Source of the DNA: Phlebopus portentosus
Lineage: Eukaryota > Basidiomycota > Agaricomycetes > Boletales > Boletinellaceae
DNA: 64,000 bases
Assembly (NCBI GenBank): GCA_037892935.1
Contig: JAYXKI010000002.1
Span: 1,302,001 to 1,366,000 of the forward strand
Direction of reading: 5' to 3'
The notes beneath the pieces are model-generated. The model had not been told where the DNA came from. It ran no database searches and saw only the letters and a program-made list of their open reading frames with translations. Shown one piece after another: positions 24,369 through 37,300 of this stretch (positions are counted from its first letter, which is position 1; each line of letters starts with the position of its first letter). The translations under genes were made by a program, and so were the position numbers.

Positions 24369-26226
24369 ATGCCAGACAACCAAGTCGCCCTCTCGCGCAT
24401 CTCGAGGGCTACAGACTCCTCTCTTTCAAAGGGCCTCAGGCAGAATGTCCCTCCCTTCCTCCAGAAATTATACGAGTGCGGTCCTCCTTCTCGGCGTCCA
24501 CCGATCAATGCTGCTCACATTCTCCCCGCTCTCTTGCAGAATGGTTAGCGACTCCGCTACTGACAATCTAATACGCTGGTCAGACAATGGCGACTCTTTC
24601 TTTGGTGAGCACTCATCGTCTGGCTCTGACGGTCGTTATGTCATTCTGAATTCAATCCAAGTTCTTGACCACGAACGTGTTGCCCATGATGTCCTCCCTA
24701 GGTGGTTCAAACACAGTAACTTCGCGTCGTTCGTCAGACAGCTCAACATGTACGGTTTCCACAAGATCCCTCATCTCCAGCAGGGTGTCCTCAAATCGGA
24801 ATCGGAGACAGAGATCTGGAACTTTGAACATCCAAATTTTCGCAAGGGCCAGCCAGACCTGCTTTGTCTCATCACACGCAAGAAACAAGCCCAGGAGCGG
24901 CCGAGCGAGGACATTTCGCTGGGCGAGAAGGACGGAACCACCCCGGGGCTCGTAGGCGGGTTCAGCCCAGGTTCGCTCGTCGACATAAACTCGATCATCA
25001 ACGGCATTGCCGCCATCAAGCGCCACCAGGCCACCATATCCGCCGATCTCAACGACCTCAAAGCGTCGAATCAACATTTATGGCAGGAGGCCCTCGAAGC
25101 ACGCGAGCGACACCAGAAGCAGCAGGACACGATCAACAGGATCCTCAAGTTCCTCGCAGGCGTCTTTGGTAACGCGGGCGCCCATAAGGGGGCTCCGGTT
25201 CATGGCTCACCCCACGCTGGTATCCCTCGTAAGCGCCAACGCCTCATGATAGAAGGCGCCGCTCAATCCGACAAGGATAAGCCCCTCGAACCTCTGGATG
25301 GGGTTGAACCGATGATCGAGACAGTCAGTGAGGATGGCATCCCTGCGGGTAAGTCATTTTTATATTATTTTCTTATTTTATGCTCATGTTTTGTCTATTA
25401 GACCGATTTGTTGAAGTTACGCCCTCTCCTGTTTCTTCAAAGGCTCCTTCCGTCGTCCCAGAGACGCCGGGCCTGCAAAAGATTCCACATTACCAGTCCG
25501 ATCCGCCTATGACAGCCGACATAGTTATGGGCGGCAACTTTCCTACACAACAGCCCTTCATCCCATTCTCTTCAACCGCCTTTCCTACAAACAACGATAA
25601 CTCGGCTATTGCAGCATCTTATCCTCGCCCGAATGATTCCATCACCCCGACAGCCCTGACTTCAAGTCCGCCGGGACCGAAAGAAGAGCTGTTGCAATCA
25701 ATTGTGAATTCACCTGGAGCGATGCAACGGCTACTGAGCCTTCTGAACTTCCAAGCACAGCAGCAAAATATCCCTATGCCACCTCCGCTCGATCTTAACG
25801 ACACAAGAGCCGACTCAACAAACTACACAGACAGCACCTTCAACAATCCATACGTGCAGCAACCGTACCAACATCCCGCATCCGAACAGACCCTCGCCGT
25901 ACCGAACAACTTTGACATCGCCGAGCCTGACCCACAGACCATGTCACTGCTGCATGCGGACGACCTGTCCAGCGGGATTAACTTTGAGCCATATATCGAG
26001 AATGCGAACCAGCTGAAGAAGACGGACGACGCTTCGTCGGTGATTGCAGAGCATGTCAATATGATGGACTCGAATATTGACTCGCTCATGAAACATCTGG
26101 GATTGGACCCGCACCAGCTTGACGGTATCCGAGACGACGAGTTCGGTGCTGCCGCTGTTACTAGTCCCGGGGGCGGTGGTTCGGAAGGCGAACTGTTTAA
26201 TCATGATCAGAACGAACAACAGCAGC

Positions 26227-26312
<86 letters not shown>

Positions 26313-26972
26313 AGTCTGCCGAATCGAAACAAGTCGAACTCCAATACCTCCTCAAACTCCGACTTGTCCGCTACAGGTATAAACACGAATGCCCCCATTA
26401 CCAATAGCTCGGCGAATGGCAACAATATTATTCCTACTCCCGCCGTCTCCACCAACGCGAATGCCACTGTAGCCCCCTTCCAGACAACCATCCCCGAATT
26501 CGACTTCAACGTGTTCCTCAACGAACTCGCGAAGCAAAACGGCGAGACGCCCGCTGGTCCCGGGTTTGGGGACTACAAACCCGATCTCGACGCGCTCATG
26601 ATGGACGTTCATGCTCCTAACAACGTCAACGGGGCCGATCTAAACAATAACAATAACAAAAACAACAATCACGACCCAACGACATCCCCACAACTTAGTG
26701 CCTTCGTAGATGAGGTCGCTTCCCAGTCGGGTCAGTCGGATGTCTCAAACTCACCCTCAAGGACACGTGCGAGCGCGAGCGTTTCGGATGACTTGTCGCC
26801 GAATGTTGTTACGACTGGCTTGCCGGATGTCAGCAATAAGAATACCGGAACTGTTGGGACGAACGCTGCCGCGACGCGCAAGCGCAAGTCCGAGGTCGAG
26901 ACTGTCCCACCTGACGCGATTACTACAACAATAAACACGCGAGCCCAGACGAAGACGAAGCGAAAACGATGA
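24369..26972 (+). CDS. HSF1: heat shock transcription factor HSF1
   Basis: Trimeric activator binding inverted nGAAn repeats. Exons 24369-24475, 24540-24604, 24662-25348 and 25402-26972. The joined N-terminus reads VPPFLQKLYEMVSD and NLIRWSDNGDSFF, then VLDHERVAHDVLPRWFKHSN, FASFVRQLNMYGFHKIPHLQ and FEHPNFRKGQPDLLCLI: a complete winged-helix DNA-binding domain at residues about 20-135. A coiled-coil trimerisation region (SIINGIAAIKRHQATISADL ... QQDTINRILKFLAGVFG) and RKRQR basic signal follow. The C-terminal half is low-complexity with a 32-glutamine tract and ends RTQTKTKRKR-like basic residues (AQTKTKRKR). The 57-nt intron 24605-24661 lies inside the DNA-binding domain and is open in frame. 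Confidence 0.95.
26217..26312 (+). repeat. CAA/CAG polyglutamine microsatellite in HSF1
   Basis: 32 consecutive glutamine codons: CAA, two CAG, then 29 CAA. It lies in the transactivation half of HSF1. The near-pure CAA run makes it slippage-prone; on the other strand it appears as leucine and cysteine runs that are not genes. Confidence 0.97.
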
Positions 26973-27829
26973 AGTGGGGGGTGTATTCCAGCTCATTTTC
27001 ATTTCATTCGTTCTCTTTTTTACTCGACTTGTTTAGCGGTGATGAAGATAAACCGAACCTCGTTTTCTAGCATAATTCAACCCAACTACCATTGTACCTG
27101 CATCCGACCCAACGCTCTCCCACACCCACGCATTCAGCCATTCCCGTCTCCACCGAACCAAGCACAAGTCCGACTCATCCAAAAGTGAAAGCAAAGTGGT
27201 GATGGCCCACATAGGCGGGTAATTATAATGTATCGAGCAGCCTCCACCAATATGTCCTTGGAAAAAAAGAAAGAAATACTCATGCAGTGTACTGTATTGT
27301 ACTGTATATCTTCCTTTACGTTGCATGCTACGTGACTCTGTAGTGCTACAGCAGGAACTCCCGTCCTATGTATTTGAGTTGTATTTCCAGTTTTCCTCGC
27401 TTTCGCTTACGCTATAACTAGCAATCTCAATCTCAATACCAATCTCAAACCTGAAGCCAAAGTTCATATAAATAATCTTAGATTGATTGAAAAGGGTGGG
27501 AAACTACTAAATGAGTGATCGAGTGATTGGATTCAACATGAAAAATATCAGACATACCGTTGCAGAACCCAAAAAATAAAAAAATAAAAAAATAGGGAGA
27601 GTACTGGTGTGTTCCGAAGAAAATGCTACTACATACAATATTGTTTGAATGCAAACGAAAGGAAAAGAATAGACGAGGGGCAAATGCCAACTGAACAAAT
27701 CCGACCATTAGAGAACGAAAGGGAAGGAAAAAAAGAGGTACATTGAGAAAAGGACAGCATAAAACAGATAAGGCATCATAAAATGTATATAAGAAAGAAA
27801 GAAATGAGAGAAAGAACGGGAGAGATTCA
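26973..27829. other. gene-free interval between convergent HSF1 and arrestin genes
   Basis: Holds the 3' UTRs of both genes; A/T-rich, no coding frame supported. I see nothing else in it. Confidence 0.6.
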
Positions 27830-30800
27830 CTAAGATATGGGAACCTTGGGCGGTAATGGGGGTGGAGGACCGACAGAAGGTGCTCTCCTGTTGAGCGAAT
27901 CGAAGTTCATGCCGAGATCGAGCGGAGAGAAAGGCCTGAAAGGTAACCCGAAATCGACCCCTGAAGACGGCTCCTCGGAAATAGGGAGAGAGCTGACGCC
28001 GTTAGCATTGCTTGGGTTAGCAGGAGTAATTGCATGCTGTTCGGCTTGCGAGACGAGATCTTCCTCCAGCGTTTGCTCGATGTACTCTACTGGTGGGCGA
28101 GGAGCGAGTGGAGGCGGGGGCAGAGGTGGCAGTGTGCTCCCGCCTTCGGGAGGTTCGCGGACGTAGGACATTAAGGATGGGCTTCTAGTCGGGGGCGCGG
28201 CGGGTCTCGATGGACCTGCAATATTGCCACTGCGTTGAGCTGCATCTTCCGCCTCTATCTGAGCACGTAACCTTGCCTTCTCCTCCGCTGCAGTCAAGAA
28301 ATGCGGTCCAGAATAATCAGCGGGTGGGAGTGGCTGGGACCTTGAAGAAGACGGTGGAGGCGGACTGTCATATCCCGGAGGACTAGCTCGGCTTCCAGAA
28401 GCCCGCGCCGGGGGCATAGGTGGAGCTGCCCCTCCGTTAGTATTAGCAACTGCGTCTTCTGCTTCATACTTCCGCCTCAAACGTTCCTTTTCCGACATTG
28501 CAGTTTCATATATTGAAGCTGGCGGTGGAGATATCGGTGGAGGTGGAGGAGGCGCACCATGATCGCGACTGCTCGTCTCCGAGACACGACGACCATGTCC
28601 GTTGGTCCTGTGGGAGGAGCCAGCTTGAGTTGCTGAAACTCCGACTGGATAGAGTTCGTCGTATGCTATAGGTCCTTCACCGAGCACTGGGGATGACGGT
28701 TCCACATTCATAGCATTGACTTGCTGATGTCGGTCAACAGCACGTTTTGCTTCCCAGTATCGCAAAGCCGCCTTCTCTTCCTCGGCTGTGGGATGAGACT
28801 TCTTCGGCTTTGGCGCGGGAGGGGATGGAGGATTCATCGGTTGCTCAATGGGTGGCTTCTTACTCATAGACGCCAGGGCATGTTGATATAATTGAGCACC
28901 TGTAGATTTTGTCTCTGTCGGTTGCGCAATCGTCGTTGGGTGTACCGGTCCATCCTGACTCAGCGAATGCGGCTTGTGCGTCATGGCCGGCGATCCATTA
29001 GAGTACGTCTTCTCAGGAGGTGGAGATCCCCCGTTCACAAGCGAACTACCTGCGAGATCCTCTTCAGAAAGTCCCTGAATCTGGGTCCTATAAGCGGCAT
29101 TCTGTGCTTCCTGGTACAGTCGTAGTTTCTCTTCTTCGGCCGTCGGCCACGGTGTATTCTTCTTTGGTTCAGGCTTCGTCATGGATGGCGCAGGTTCTGG
29201 AACTGGTATCGACGCGGGTTGTGTACGCAAGGAATCTTGACGAGTGACGCGTTCGGGTACTGTTGCAGGCTATAAAAGAGGTCAGTTGTAGAAATTGGAT
29301 CCGAAGCAAAACAGAACTGACCATAGGAGATAACGTATTGCCCATGCTGGCTTGTGTCTTAAGTGCTTGTTCTCTAGCGTAGTTGAAGAGCCTCTGTTTC
29401 TCTTCTTCGGCGGTTGGCCAAGCAGAGCGCTGTGAAGTATTGGCACGAGGTGGCGGTGAACAATTATGCGAAGCAGGACCTGAACCCCCCGCATTCTGGC
29501 TCTGACTTCTATCATCTAATGCCAGTCCATTCTGTCTCGGTGAGGAGGGCTGAACGGATGGCGGAGAGTCAGTATCCTCTTCCATCTCAACATTAGCGAG
29601 GGTCAGCCTTCTTGATGGATTCGTGTTGAGTGTTGGACGACGGGTTGTTGTCCCACTAAATTCAGCAGCTATTGCTGGAGACGCTCCTCTGGGAACAGCA
29701 GAATGCGAAGGTCCAGCTGCGATAGAAAAACCAAATTCATCATAGTTGCTCCTCGGACCTATCACCGGATCACCATACTGACTGGATGTTGCAGACATCG
29801 CTTGGGAAGCCATCCGTTCATTGGCAACCGGATTGTTCGGAAAGAGACCAGAACGGGCGGGAGCCGTACTATACCCTGGCTGCTGAGTCGCTTGTGTCTG
29901 GGCAGCGAGTCGCGTGGTCCCAATCGTCGCCGGTGCAGTAGATCCAATATTGACAATAGGAGCGACAAGAGACAGGTTAGGAGCTATTCCGATTCGTCTT
30001 GACGAACAAAGTGAGCTTTTTGCAGCCAGGATGTCTAGAGTCCCTTACCTAATTGCTTCAATCGACATATTTCTGAGGAAAGAGAGACGCATATTTAGCT
30101 GCTGTAAAAACGAGGAGAACAGAATACCTACCTCGGCCAATTGGACACGGTCACAGGCAACTCTATCAGTAAAGGTTTTCCTGTAGCCAACAGTGCTTTC
30201 ACTTGGATACTATACCCGATATCTATGTGTCTGGCGGCTACAACGGTTGTATTTGTATGTGTCTGCGGAATAAAACATCCCAGCTCTGTCGTATACTGTT
30301 GACCTTGGTATACAGTCATGTTTACAGGTTCCCTCTGCTCTCCTATCGGCGTAACGTGACACTGGGGTGCGCGCTTCTTCCCAGGTGTAGACGTGCCCGG
30401 TCGGTAAATTATAGTCTCTTTCAGGAGGAATTCAAGTGTTCGAAGAGCTACAGCTGGAATGCCATCGTTCTTAAAGGTTGCGAGAACTTTGACCCTATCA
30501 CCAGGGCCATAGCACGTATGCGAGCGCTCGATTGTCAACATGAGCAAATCTTCAACAACGTGACGACTTTCCGGTTGAGAATAAACAGGCCATGTAGAGT
30601 GCAACTCGTGCTTGTCGATGATGATCTGGTGGGAGGAAGCCAAAGTGATATCCTTCGGCTTGAAGAAGTTCCTGAAAAAGAAATTGCTGGAATTATAATC
30701 ATGAGTAATGAATAGACTTGACCAGAACAACACAAATAGGTATACGTACCGTTTGCCTTTCATGCATAATGTCGCGGTCAATTCATATCGTATGCCAGCT

Positions 30801-31450
30801 GGTCAATGCTAAGATGAGCTGCAAGCGTTCGAGAAATGTAAGCTTGATTTCACGAACCACCCTTGTCAAGCTGAATGCTAGGTGGGATCGACTCAGGAAT
30901 CCTTATGGCGAACGGGAAATCTTGCTAAAGAATTGTAAGGCTCCGTCAACTGCGCTGTGAGGTGATCGAATCGCTTACAGGAGCCAATATGTCCCACTCT
31001 CCTTCTGCCGCCCAGATCTTAACGGGACTTGATCCAACGTGATCCATGTAGACATTATGATTGCCGCCCCCAGGCAGGGTTTCGAATTTGACTAATTCGA
31101 CCCGAACCCATTTCGCCTTCGTATTCTGATCAGGCAGGCGCACTTCAATGGTCTGAGGGAAGCGACCGATAAGATTGGTCATCAGGACGTTGAGAAGCGC
31201 TCGCGTAACGTACTCCTTTGACCTCTGCATGGGGCCGATCACGACCGGCGGGGATGCCAGGATACCCTGTCGTGCAGACGGCGTTCAGCAGACGACTCGA
31301 AGCAGATAGAACGGAGTGTACCTTCGACAAACTCGACATTTGGCGGCGGTCGCAAGGTTCTGCATCGGTCCGGATACGTCGGTATCAGTATCCTAGTTCC
31401 ACACGCATACGACGTAGCACAACCAATACCCACATTCTGGCTTGCGACAT
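27830..31450 (-). CDS. arrestin-like protein with proline-rich repeat tail
   Basis: Arrestin-fold adaptor, probably recruiting a Nedd4/Rsp5 ligase to membrane proteins (inference). The start is built from a short exon MSQARI joined over a 74-nt intron to TLRPPPNVEFVEG, then YPGIPAGRDRPHAEVKG, TIEVRLPDQNTKAKWVRVEL, DFPFAIRIPESIPPSIQLDK and GFFKPKDITLA. The C-terminal arrestin lobe contains DKHELHSTWPVYSQPESRHV, CYGPGDRVKVLATFKNDG, ARHIDIGYSIQVKALL and ELPVTVSNWPR. The second half is disordered, with five copies of a short TAEEEK-type helix motif (near 29400, 29140, 28780, 28490, 28280) and proline runs. One PPxY motif (PPGY, near 28375) could bind a WW domain. Ends PPKVPIS, TAG 27830-27832. 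Confidence 0.85.
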
Positions 31451-31717
31451 GTCGCGTCTCGAATGAGCCCCTACAACTCGCGCTTAGAGGCGACGAAGAG
31501 AAAGTAGATGTACAAGGCTAAAGAAGAGATGGCGTCTCCCGGAGCGTAAGCGGACGCTCATAACGCGGCATCACATCAGGAAATGATCCACGTGTCGGAC
31601 ACCATCAAATTCCGATTTTCCAATGAATTAAAACCGGGACGCACAAAAAAACCACACCGAAAAGCAATCATATAATATCATGATCAAAAAGTACTAGACT
31701 AGAATATGGGACATAAA

Positions 31718-33869
31718 CTAAAACTTGAACTCTTTCGTCTTCTTGTCCCGGTCCATTTTCTGCTTCTTTTTCGCCATCTCCTTTGCTACCATGTCTGAAA
31801 AGTCTTCTCGATTCGCAGCACCTGGCACGCCAGCGTCACCCTTCGAATGTTGCTCGTATCGACGTCGGAGCTGCTCTTCCGACATTCCCTCCAATTCGGA
31901 AGCGTCAAGAGACACATCAACTCCGTTTGCTTTACGCTATTTGACCAAGCTTGATTAGGCTGTCCTGTGCATCATAATGATTGGACTTACTTTCGTTCCC
32001 CGCTCATCGCCAAGAACAGGTACGTTCGCCGCAGCGACGACGCTGACATCATAGGCTCTATCGCTGCCCATAAGCCCCCTAACAGAGGTTTGCCTCTCTG
32101 GTACAACCTGGTACAACGATCGAGGGCTAATGTCTGACGTCTCTGTCTGTGATCTTCCAGCGTTCTTCCGGAGCTCCAGGAAATCGGGGGTCTCCAGTCC
32201 GCCGGCGACAGTCGAGACGACGCTCGTCATGCCTGAGGGAGTCTCCATCCCTGAAGGCGTCTGCATACCGTCAGTTGGTGCAGCCTCCACTTCTTCCTCT
32301 TCCTCCTCCTCTTCCTCTTCTGACTCGCTCTCCTCTTCTTCTGTATAACACAATAAGATACATTCCTTTAAGTAAGTACCTTTTACGCACCTTCTTCAGG
32401 CTCAAGTTCGCCCCAAACATTCTTGTCCACTGGCTCCCCAAGCTGAAAAGATAACAGTCAGTCTAAGAAGATGACTAGCGGAGTATGTGTTATACCTGAT
32501 TATCACTAGCCTTGGGGAGGACGCCGAACACGTCCCCGTAAAGAGGCCGATTATACTCATCCAGCGGAGGTTTCCCCCAGCCACCTGGGTGGAAGCCCCA
32601 TTGAGCTCTGCGAAAGCAGAAAATTCAATAGCAGGTCACGAGCTTTCATAACTCCATGCTCACCCTTCCGGTATTGGAGCATTCAATCCAGGTATGCGCA
32701 GCGTAGGATAACTGGGTGGAGGACCAAAGCGTTGCATGCTGATCAACCAAGGTGGGGGAGCAAGGGGAGGAATGGACAGAGCCTCGACAAGTTCTGGAGA
32801 CAACTCTCCAGGTCGCTTCTCTTTTAGCTGAGTCTCAAACTCTTTGCCCTCATAGTACCTGAAAGAAAGATCATTAGCTCGATGTCAAAATACAAAATAT
32901 CGTTCGAACATCTCTCCGAAACTTGTCACTGGAGGCTTGGTCTGGAACTTGAAGAATGCGTCATGTAACTTCTGATAATCGATGTCAATCTTCCCCATCT
33001 TTGGTTGAACACGTTCCCTTGTCTTGGCTTTCAAGGACATGTTGGCTTCTTTTTCCTTTACAGCGTCCCTCATAGTTGCAATGCCAGTGTCAGCAATGTA
33101 TGAAGGAAGCTGAAAAGGTGGCTTCTCAATACCCCTCTTCCCCTGCAAATAATCTCGTTTAGCGCTCCAATGTTGTGGAATAGGAACAGTGTTTCGATAG
33201 CTCTTCAAATGAAGGAGGAGACGTGGGTCAGCAGCGTTTACATCGGTCCACTCCACGACTTCCGGCTTTTTCACAAGTTGCTTGAGCTCCGCAACGCTAA
33301 GTCGGTTCATCTTTCGAGCCTTTTTCTTCGATAGTGGTTTTTTCTCCCCCTTCTCAGAGTCGTCGTCCGATACCATTTCATCGTCTGAATAGATAACTTC
33401 GCCTTTCGTAGGCTCTGCAACTTTGGACTAGGAGCTTCTATTTAACATACGCTATAGTTAGATAATTTCGGGTACGCACTGCTGTCTCATCCGGTGGGAG
33501 CTGGAAACGGGCAAAGACGTCGGAGAATGCTTCAAGAGCAGGGTCTTTGACCTCCAACGGCTCTGGTACGTACTCAACACTAGATGTAACCTCCTCTTCC
33601 TTCTTTGCGTCTCCGTTAGCGAGCGTTGAGCCCAAGAACTCCTCCCTTTTCTTGAAATCTCCATTTACTAGCCCTGTTGACTGCTCCTGCGGTTAAACGA
33701 CATTTATGAGTGAGAACTACCACGTTGAGCATCATTGACGTACTTGGTCATTGTCGGGCACTCCGGATCCCTTCTTTGCCCTGGCCTTTGCACGCCGTAG
33801 TTGATTTTTCGACTTGATCTTGCCATTTGCCTTGATATGAGTACCATTGAGTGTAACCGTAGCAGACAT
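31718..33869 (-). CDS. CUS1: splicing factor 3B subunit 2 (SAP145/Cus1)
   Basis: U2 snRNP SF3b component contacting the branch-site region with SF3B4. About seven exons. A basic N-terminus (MSATVTLNGTHIKANGKIKS) is followed by LSKKKARKMNRLSVAELKQL, VVEWTDVNAADPRLLLHLKS and YRNTVPIPQHWSAKRDYLQG (DUF382). The PSP region has PPWLISMQRFGPPPSYP, LRIPGLNAPIPEGAQWG and RPLYGDVFG. A short acidic run of glutamates follows, encoded by a TCC/TCT microsatellite near 32290-32340, then TPSGMETPSGM. The last exon ends DRDKKTKEFKF, as in SF3B2 homologues. ATG 33867-33869, TAG 31718-31720. CACGTG lies at 33955-33960, upstream of the start. Confidence 0.93.
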
Positions 33870-33999
33870 TGTGTCGTGAAAGCTGGAGAATGAGTTGTGC
33901 GATCCAATTGTTTGTTTGAAATCATTGGTAAGTCACGTCAGGTCACGCCATGATCACGTGTATGAGAATACAAATATTAATTTAATTGAAAATTTGAAG

Positions 34000-34270
34000 T
34001 ACAGGTGGGTACAAAAAGTCTTCGGCCCCCCCGTTTATGGAAGGTGATTTGCATACAGGTGGGTACATTAAGTCTTCGGCCCCCCTGCTTTAGGAAGGAG
34101 GATTTGCATGCTCTATCTGGTACTATAAGCGTCGGATAACACTCGCCAACTTGCTCATATCGGCAAAGTGGTGAGGGATCTCCTCGTTTCGCTGTTGTTT
34201 GTTTCCCGAGAAGGCATGCAAATCACCTTCCATAAATGGGGGGGCCGAAGACTTAATGTACCCACCTGTA
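34000..34270. mobile_element. Tc1/mariner-type MITE with a duplicated left terminal repeat
   Basis: A 55-57 bp terminal inverted repeat beginning TACAGGTGGGTAC and containing AAGTCTTCGGCCCCCC closes the right side at 34214-34270. The left side has two direct copies, at 34000-34053 and from 34054 to about 34110. The outer ends are TA, the standard target duplication of Tc1/mariner transposons, and the terminal sequence resembles Tc1-family ends. The 100 bp between repeats holds no open frame, so the element is non-autonomous and needs a transposase from elsewhere. It sits between the SF3B2 and XPF genes without breaking either. Confidence 0.85.
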
Positions 34271-34352
34271 GTAGTACTAGTTATTTAACGCATGAATATT
34301 AATATTAATGATCAGGGTAAACAGCCAACAGATACATAATTTAAATAGTGGA

Positions 34353-37300
34353 TCATTCTCCTCTGTGCATGAAGTCCCAGCATGCTTTCCCGGGCTCATT
34401 ACCCAAGATTTCCTGTACAGCTGGCAAGCTTAATTCGCAGAATTCACGAACACTGCCAACCTTGCTCATAACGTACTTCACGTTCTTGGCCGTGATACCA
34501 GGGAGTGATCTCAGGAGTTCCTCCGCAGCCTGATTAATTCCCGCGCCTGCTTCAGGGTCTTCTTCAGCCCCAATTGTTACCGCTCGAGCGGGATCTGGTT
34601 CCGGATGGAGAGACTTGAGGTCCTTGAAAATATCTGCCGTTGCATAAGGCGAGGAAGACCATACGACGCGCAGACGGGGAAAACTAAGAGTAAGAAGAAC
34701 GAGCTTGGCTTGTACAGAAGTCGTTGAGATTGCCTCTTCCGAAGGTTCATTCGGTTTCTTCTTGGGCGGATACTTTCCTGTATTCTTGACATAGGATTTT
34801 ACTTCACTGACTGTCTGGATAAGGAAATTAGAACCAGGGGGTCAAGACAGTATGATGCGCTCACCTCCAAGGAGAAGGATTTATGCTCCTCAAATTCGAT
34901 CAGTAGTATCGGCTGCTTATAATGCACTGACATGAGTTCGCATTGGGTGTACCTTCAATTGAATTTCAGCCAAAACTGGTTATCTAACCTCCAACTTAGA
35001 TACTTACAATCGGCCCGAAGTGAAGCTTTGCACCAAATCCGGTATACTTTTTCTCTCAACGCAAATGTCCGGTGTCAGGATATAGTCGCCAACCGTAAGC
35101 GTGGCAGGAATGACGAGAAGCTTCGATGCATGGAGGAGTGACGGTAACGTCGAACGGAATTCTCGCATATCTACTACGACTTGAGATGGGACGGAGCTCA
35201 CTTGCCTCCCGCCGGCAATACGAGTACTTATTGTCTTGATGATGCTCTCGCCTGCTGAAGTCGAGCGTTGGTCCTCAGTGAGAGCAATGACCATGGTCTA
35301 CATAGTTCATAAGCTTTAGCGCTGCGCAAGTTATTTACACAGATCACGCACACTTCGCTCCTTAATTAGGCGCACAAATGCTTCCTTCTCCCGTCTGATT
35401 CCAGCTAAGAGCTTATGTTCTTCGCAACTATATCGGTATATCATCAAATACACACGGACCGCTAAACCAGGATTTGAGCTTCGGTAACACTTAATCAATT
35501 GGTAAGCATTCTCCACTTGAAGCAAGACAAGAGATCGGGTATACCTCTATTCGTCGAACAAAGTCCGGACTCGGCTCGTACATCACAATAAAACGAGGGC
35601 TGAGTTCTTCAAGGACCTTGTCATCCGAGTCATCTGAGTAAGTTCTGAAGATAATTGTTTGTTCCGGAGGTAAGAGACCATAGTCAAACTCAAAGTCCGG
35701 ATCGACATGACCGGCTTCAAGGGATAATGCAATCTCTTCGTCGAGGTCGACTAGTTGGTCTTTAGAGACATCTTCGCGCAAATGAGCAGAATTGCCGACC
35801 GCATCCAGCTCCTCTTCGTCGTCGGAGATCTCTATCACGTCCTTCTGTGTAGCGAGGCTGGGTAGAGGGTTAGCACTTGAATAGACTCAAGCCGAACAGA
35901 AAAATATTCACAAATCAGCAATGCTGTCCGCCTCGACGCGCATTTCACCTTCCCCTGCAAGGATACCCAATTTTTCGCGCTCCTTAGCAGATAAGGAAGT
36001 TTCTTGTAAAGTGGAAGACATTGAATCTTTGGTCTGAGATCTTCCCGTTGACGATCCAGGAGCACCGCCTCGAGTCCTTCGGCGATTCATGCTTTTTTCC
36101 TTACGCAGCGCATCTTTTTTCTTCAAAGCTTCACTAATCCCATCATCGCTCCTTCCGTTGGTATTAGATGTTCCTCGACTCGAACCTTCTCTCGTAGCAC
36201 GCTGACCAGTCATAAGCTTTGTTCCTAGGCTCTCTTTACGATTTGCATTTAGATGCGCCTTCCACCACAAATACAGGCGTAGACGACGTTCCATCATACG
36301 GCGACCCCATTCCGATTTCTTCCTTCGTCGGTCAAGCACACTCAAGTATTCGCTGAGTAGCTCGCATGACCTTGGACTAGAACACACGACCAGTACGGTG
36401 TTTGTACCAGGCGTGCCTTGCGACAGCAGATGAACAAAGATATCAATCCAAGAAGGACAGTACTCACGGAAAGACGTTGAACTTTCCATCTGGACCATGA
36501 CCTCTTCTATCTCCTGTAGTACCTCTGCGAATAAGCTCCATTTTGGAAGTTCCTCAAGCACTGGATCCATCCCTTCTGGAAACCACTTCTTTCTTCGTTT
36601 TGGTTGTGTCTTTTGTGGCTCTTGATTCCCATTCTGTGCCGCGCTTCCCGATTGGTTTCTTTCTATCTCGTCCAAAACAGCCCATGCTTCTTCGTCGTCC
36701 AATTCGTCAACGTCAACTAACGGCTGCTTTTGTTCATTTTGCTTCATTCTTGGTTTCGTGGAAGAGATGTAGCATCGCCGCTTGGCTGTTTGGAAAATGA
36801 CATTCGCTGCATCTGTAAATAACCAGGGTGATTGGTGCTGACGTGCTGTTCCCGATGCTGTCGTCGAATTGGATGCTATTATTGTCTCTAAATATGCGTG
36901 GAAAGCGAGAGGATCGTATGAAAGAAGATAACTTTTGCAACATCGTTAGTCTTTGATCATCGGCATGACAAAAAACGCCCTCACTTGAGAAGATTTCGTA
37001 GTGTCGCCAGGTCGCTGACGAGTTGCTTTGTCTTTGGTCCAACTCTATGCCACACAGGGTCTAACTGCCGCCGAACAACGGCATCAAAGGATCGAAAGTA
37101 CGCATTCTCAACATTCAAGTCGTCCAGGTCGAGCTATAGTGTTTCAGACGTGAGTCACATGCGACGGCGTGAAGGTAGCCGCGTACATTCGTATTTGAGC
37201 GTTTCAGCTCCGATAGCGTCGCCGTCATACATTGAACGATGGCTTGATGAATTTCATTCATGGACTCGGATAGCTCTTGGTGCAGTTCAACAACATCCGC

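Noticed and set aside
25944..26521. Leucine-rich and cysteine-rich open frames on the - strand
   Set aside because: They are the antisense of the HSF1 CAA repeat.
31145..31433. Alternative N-terminal frames for the arrestin gene (MSSLSKVHS..., MGIGCATS...)
   Set aside because: They run through introns; the spliced start MSQARI-TLRPPPNVEF keeps phase and matches the family.
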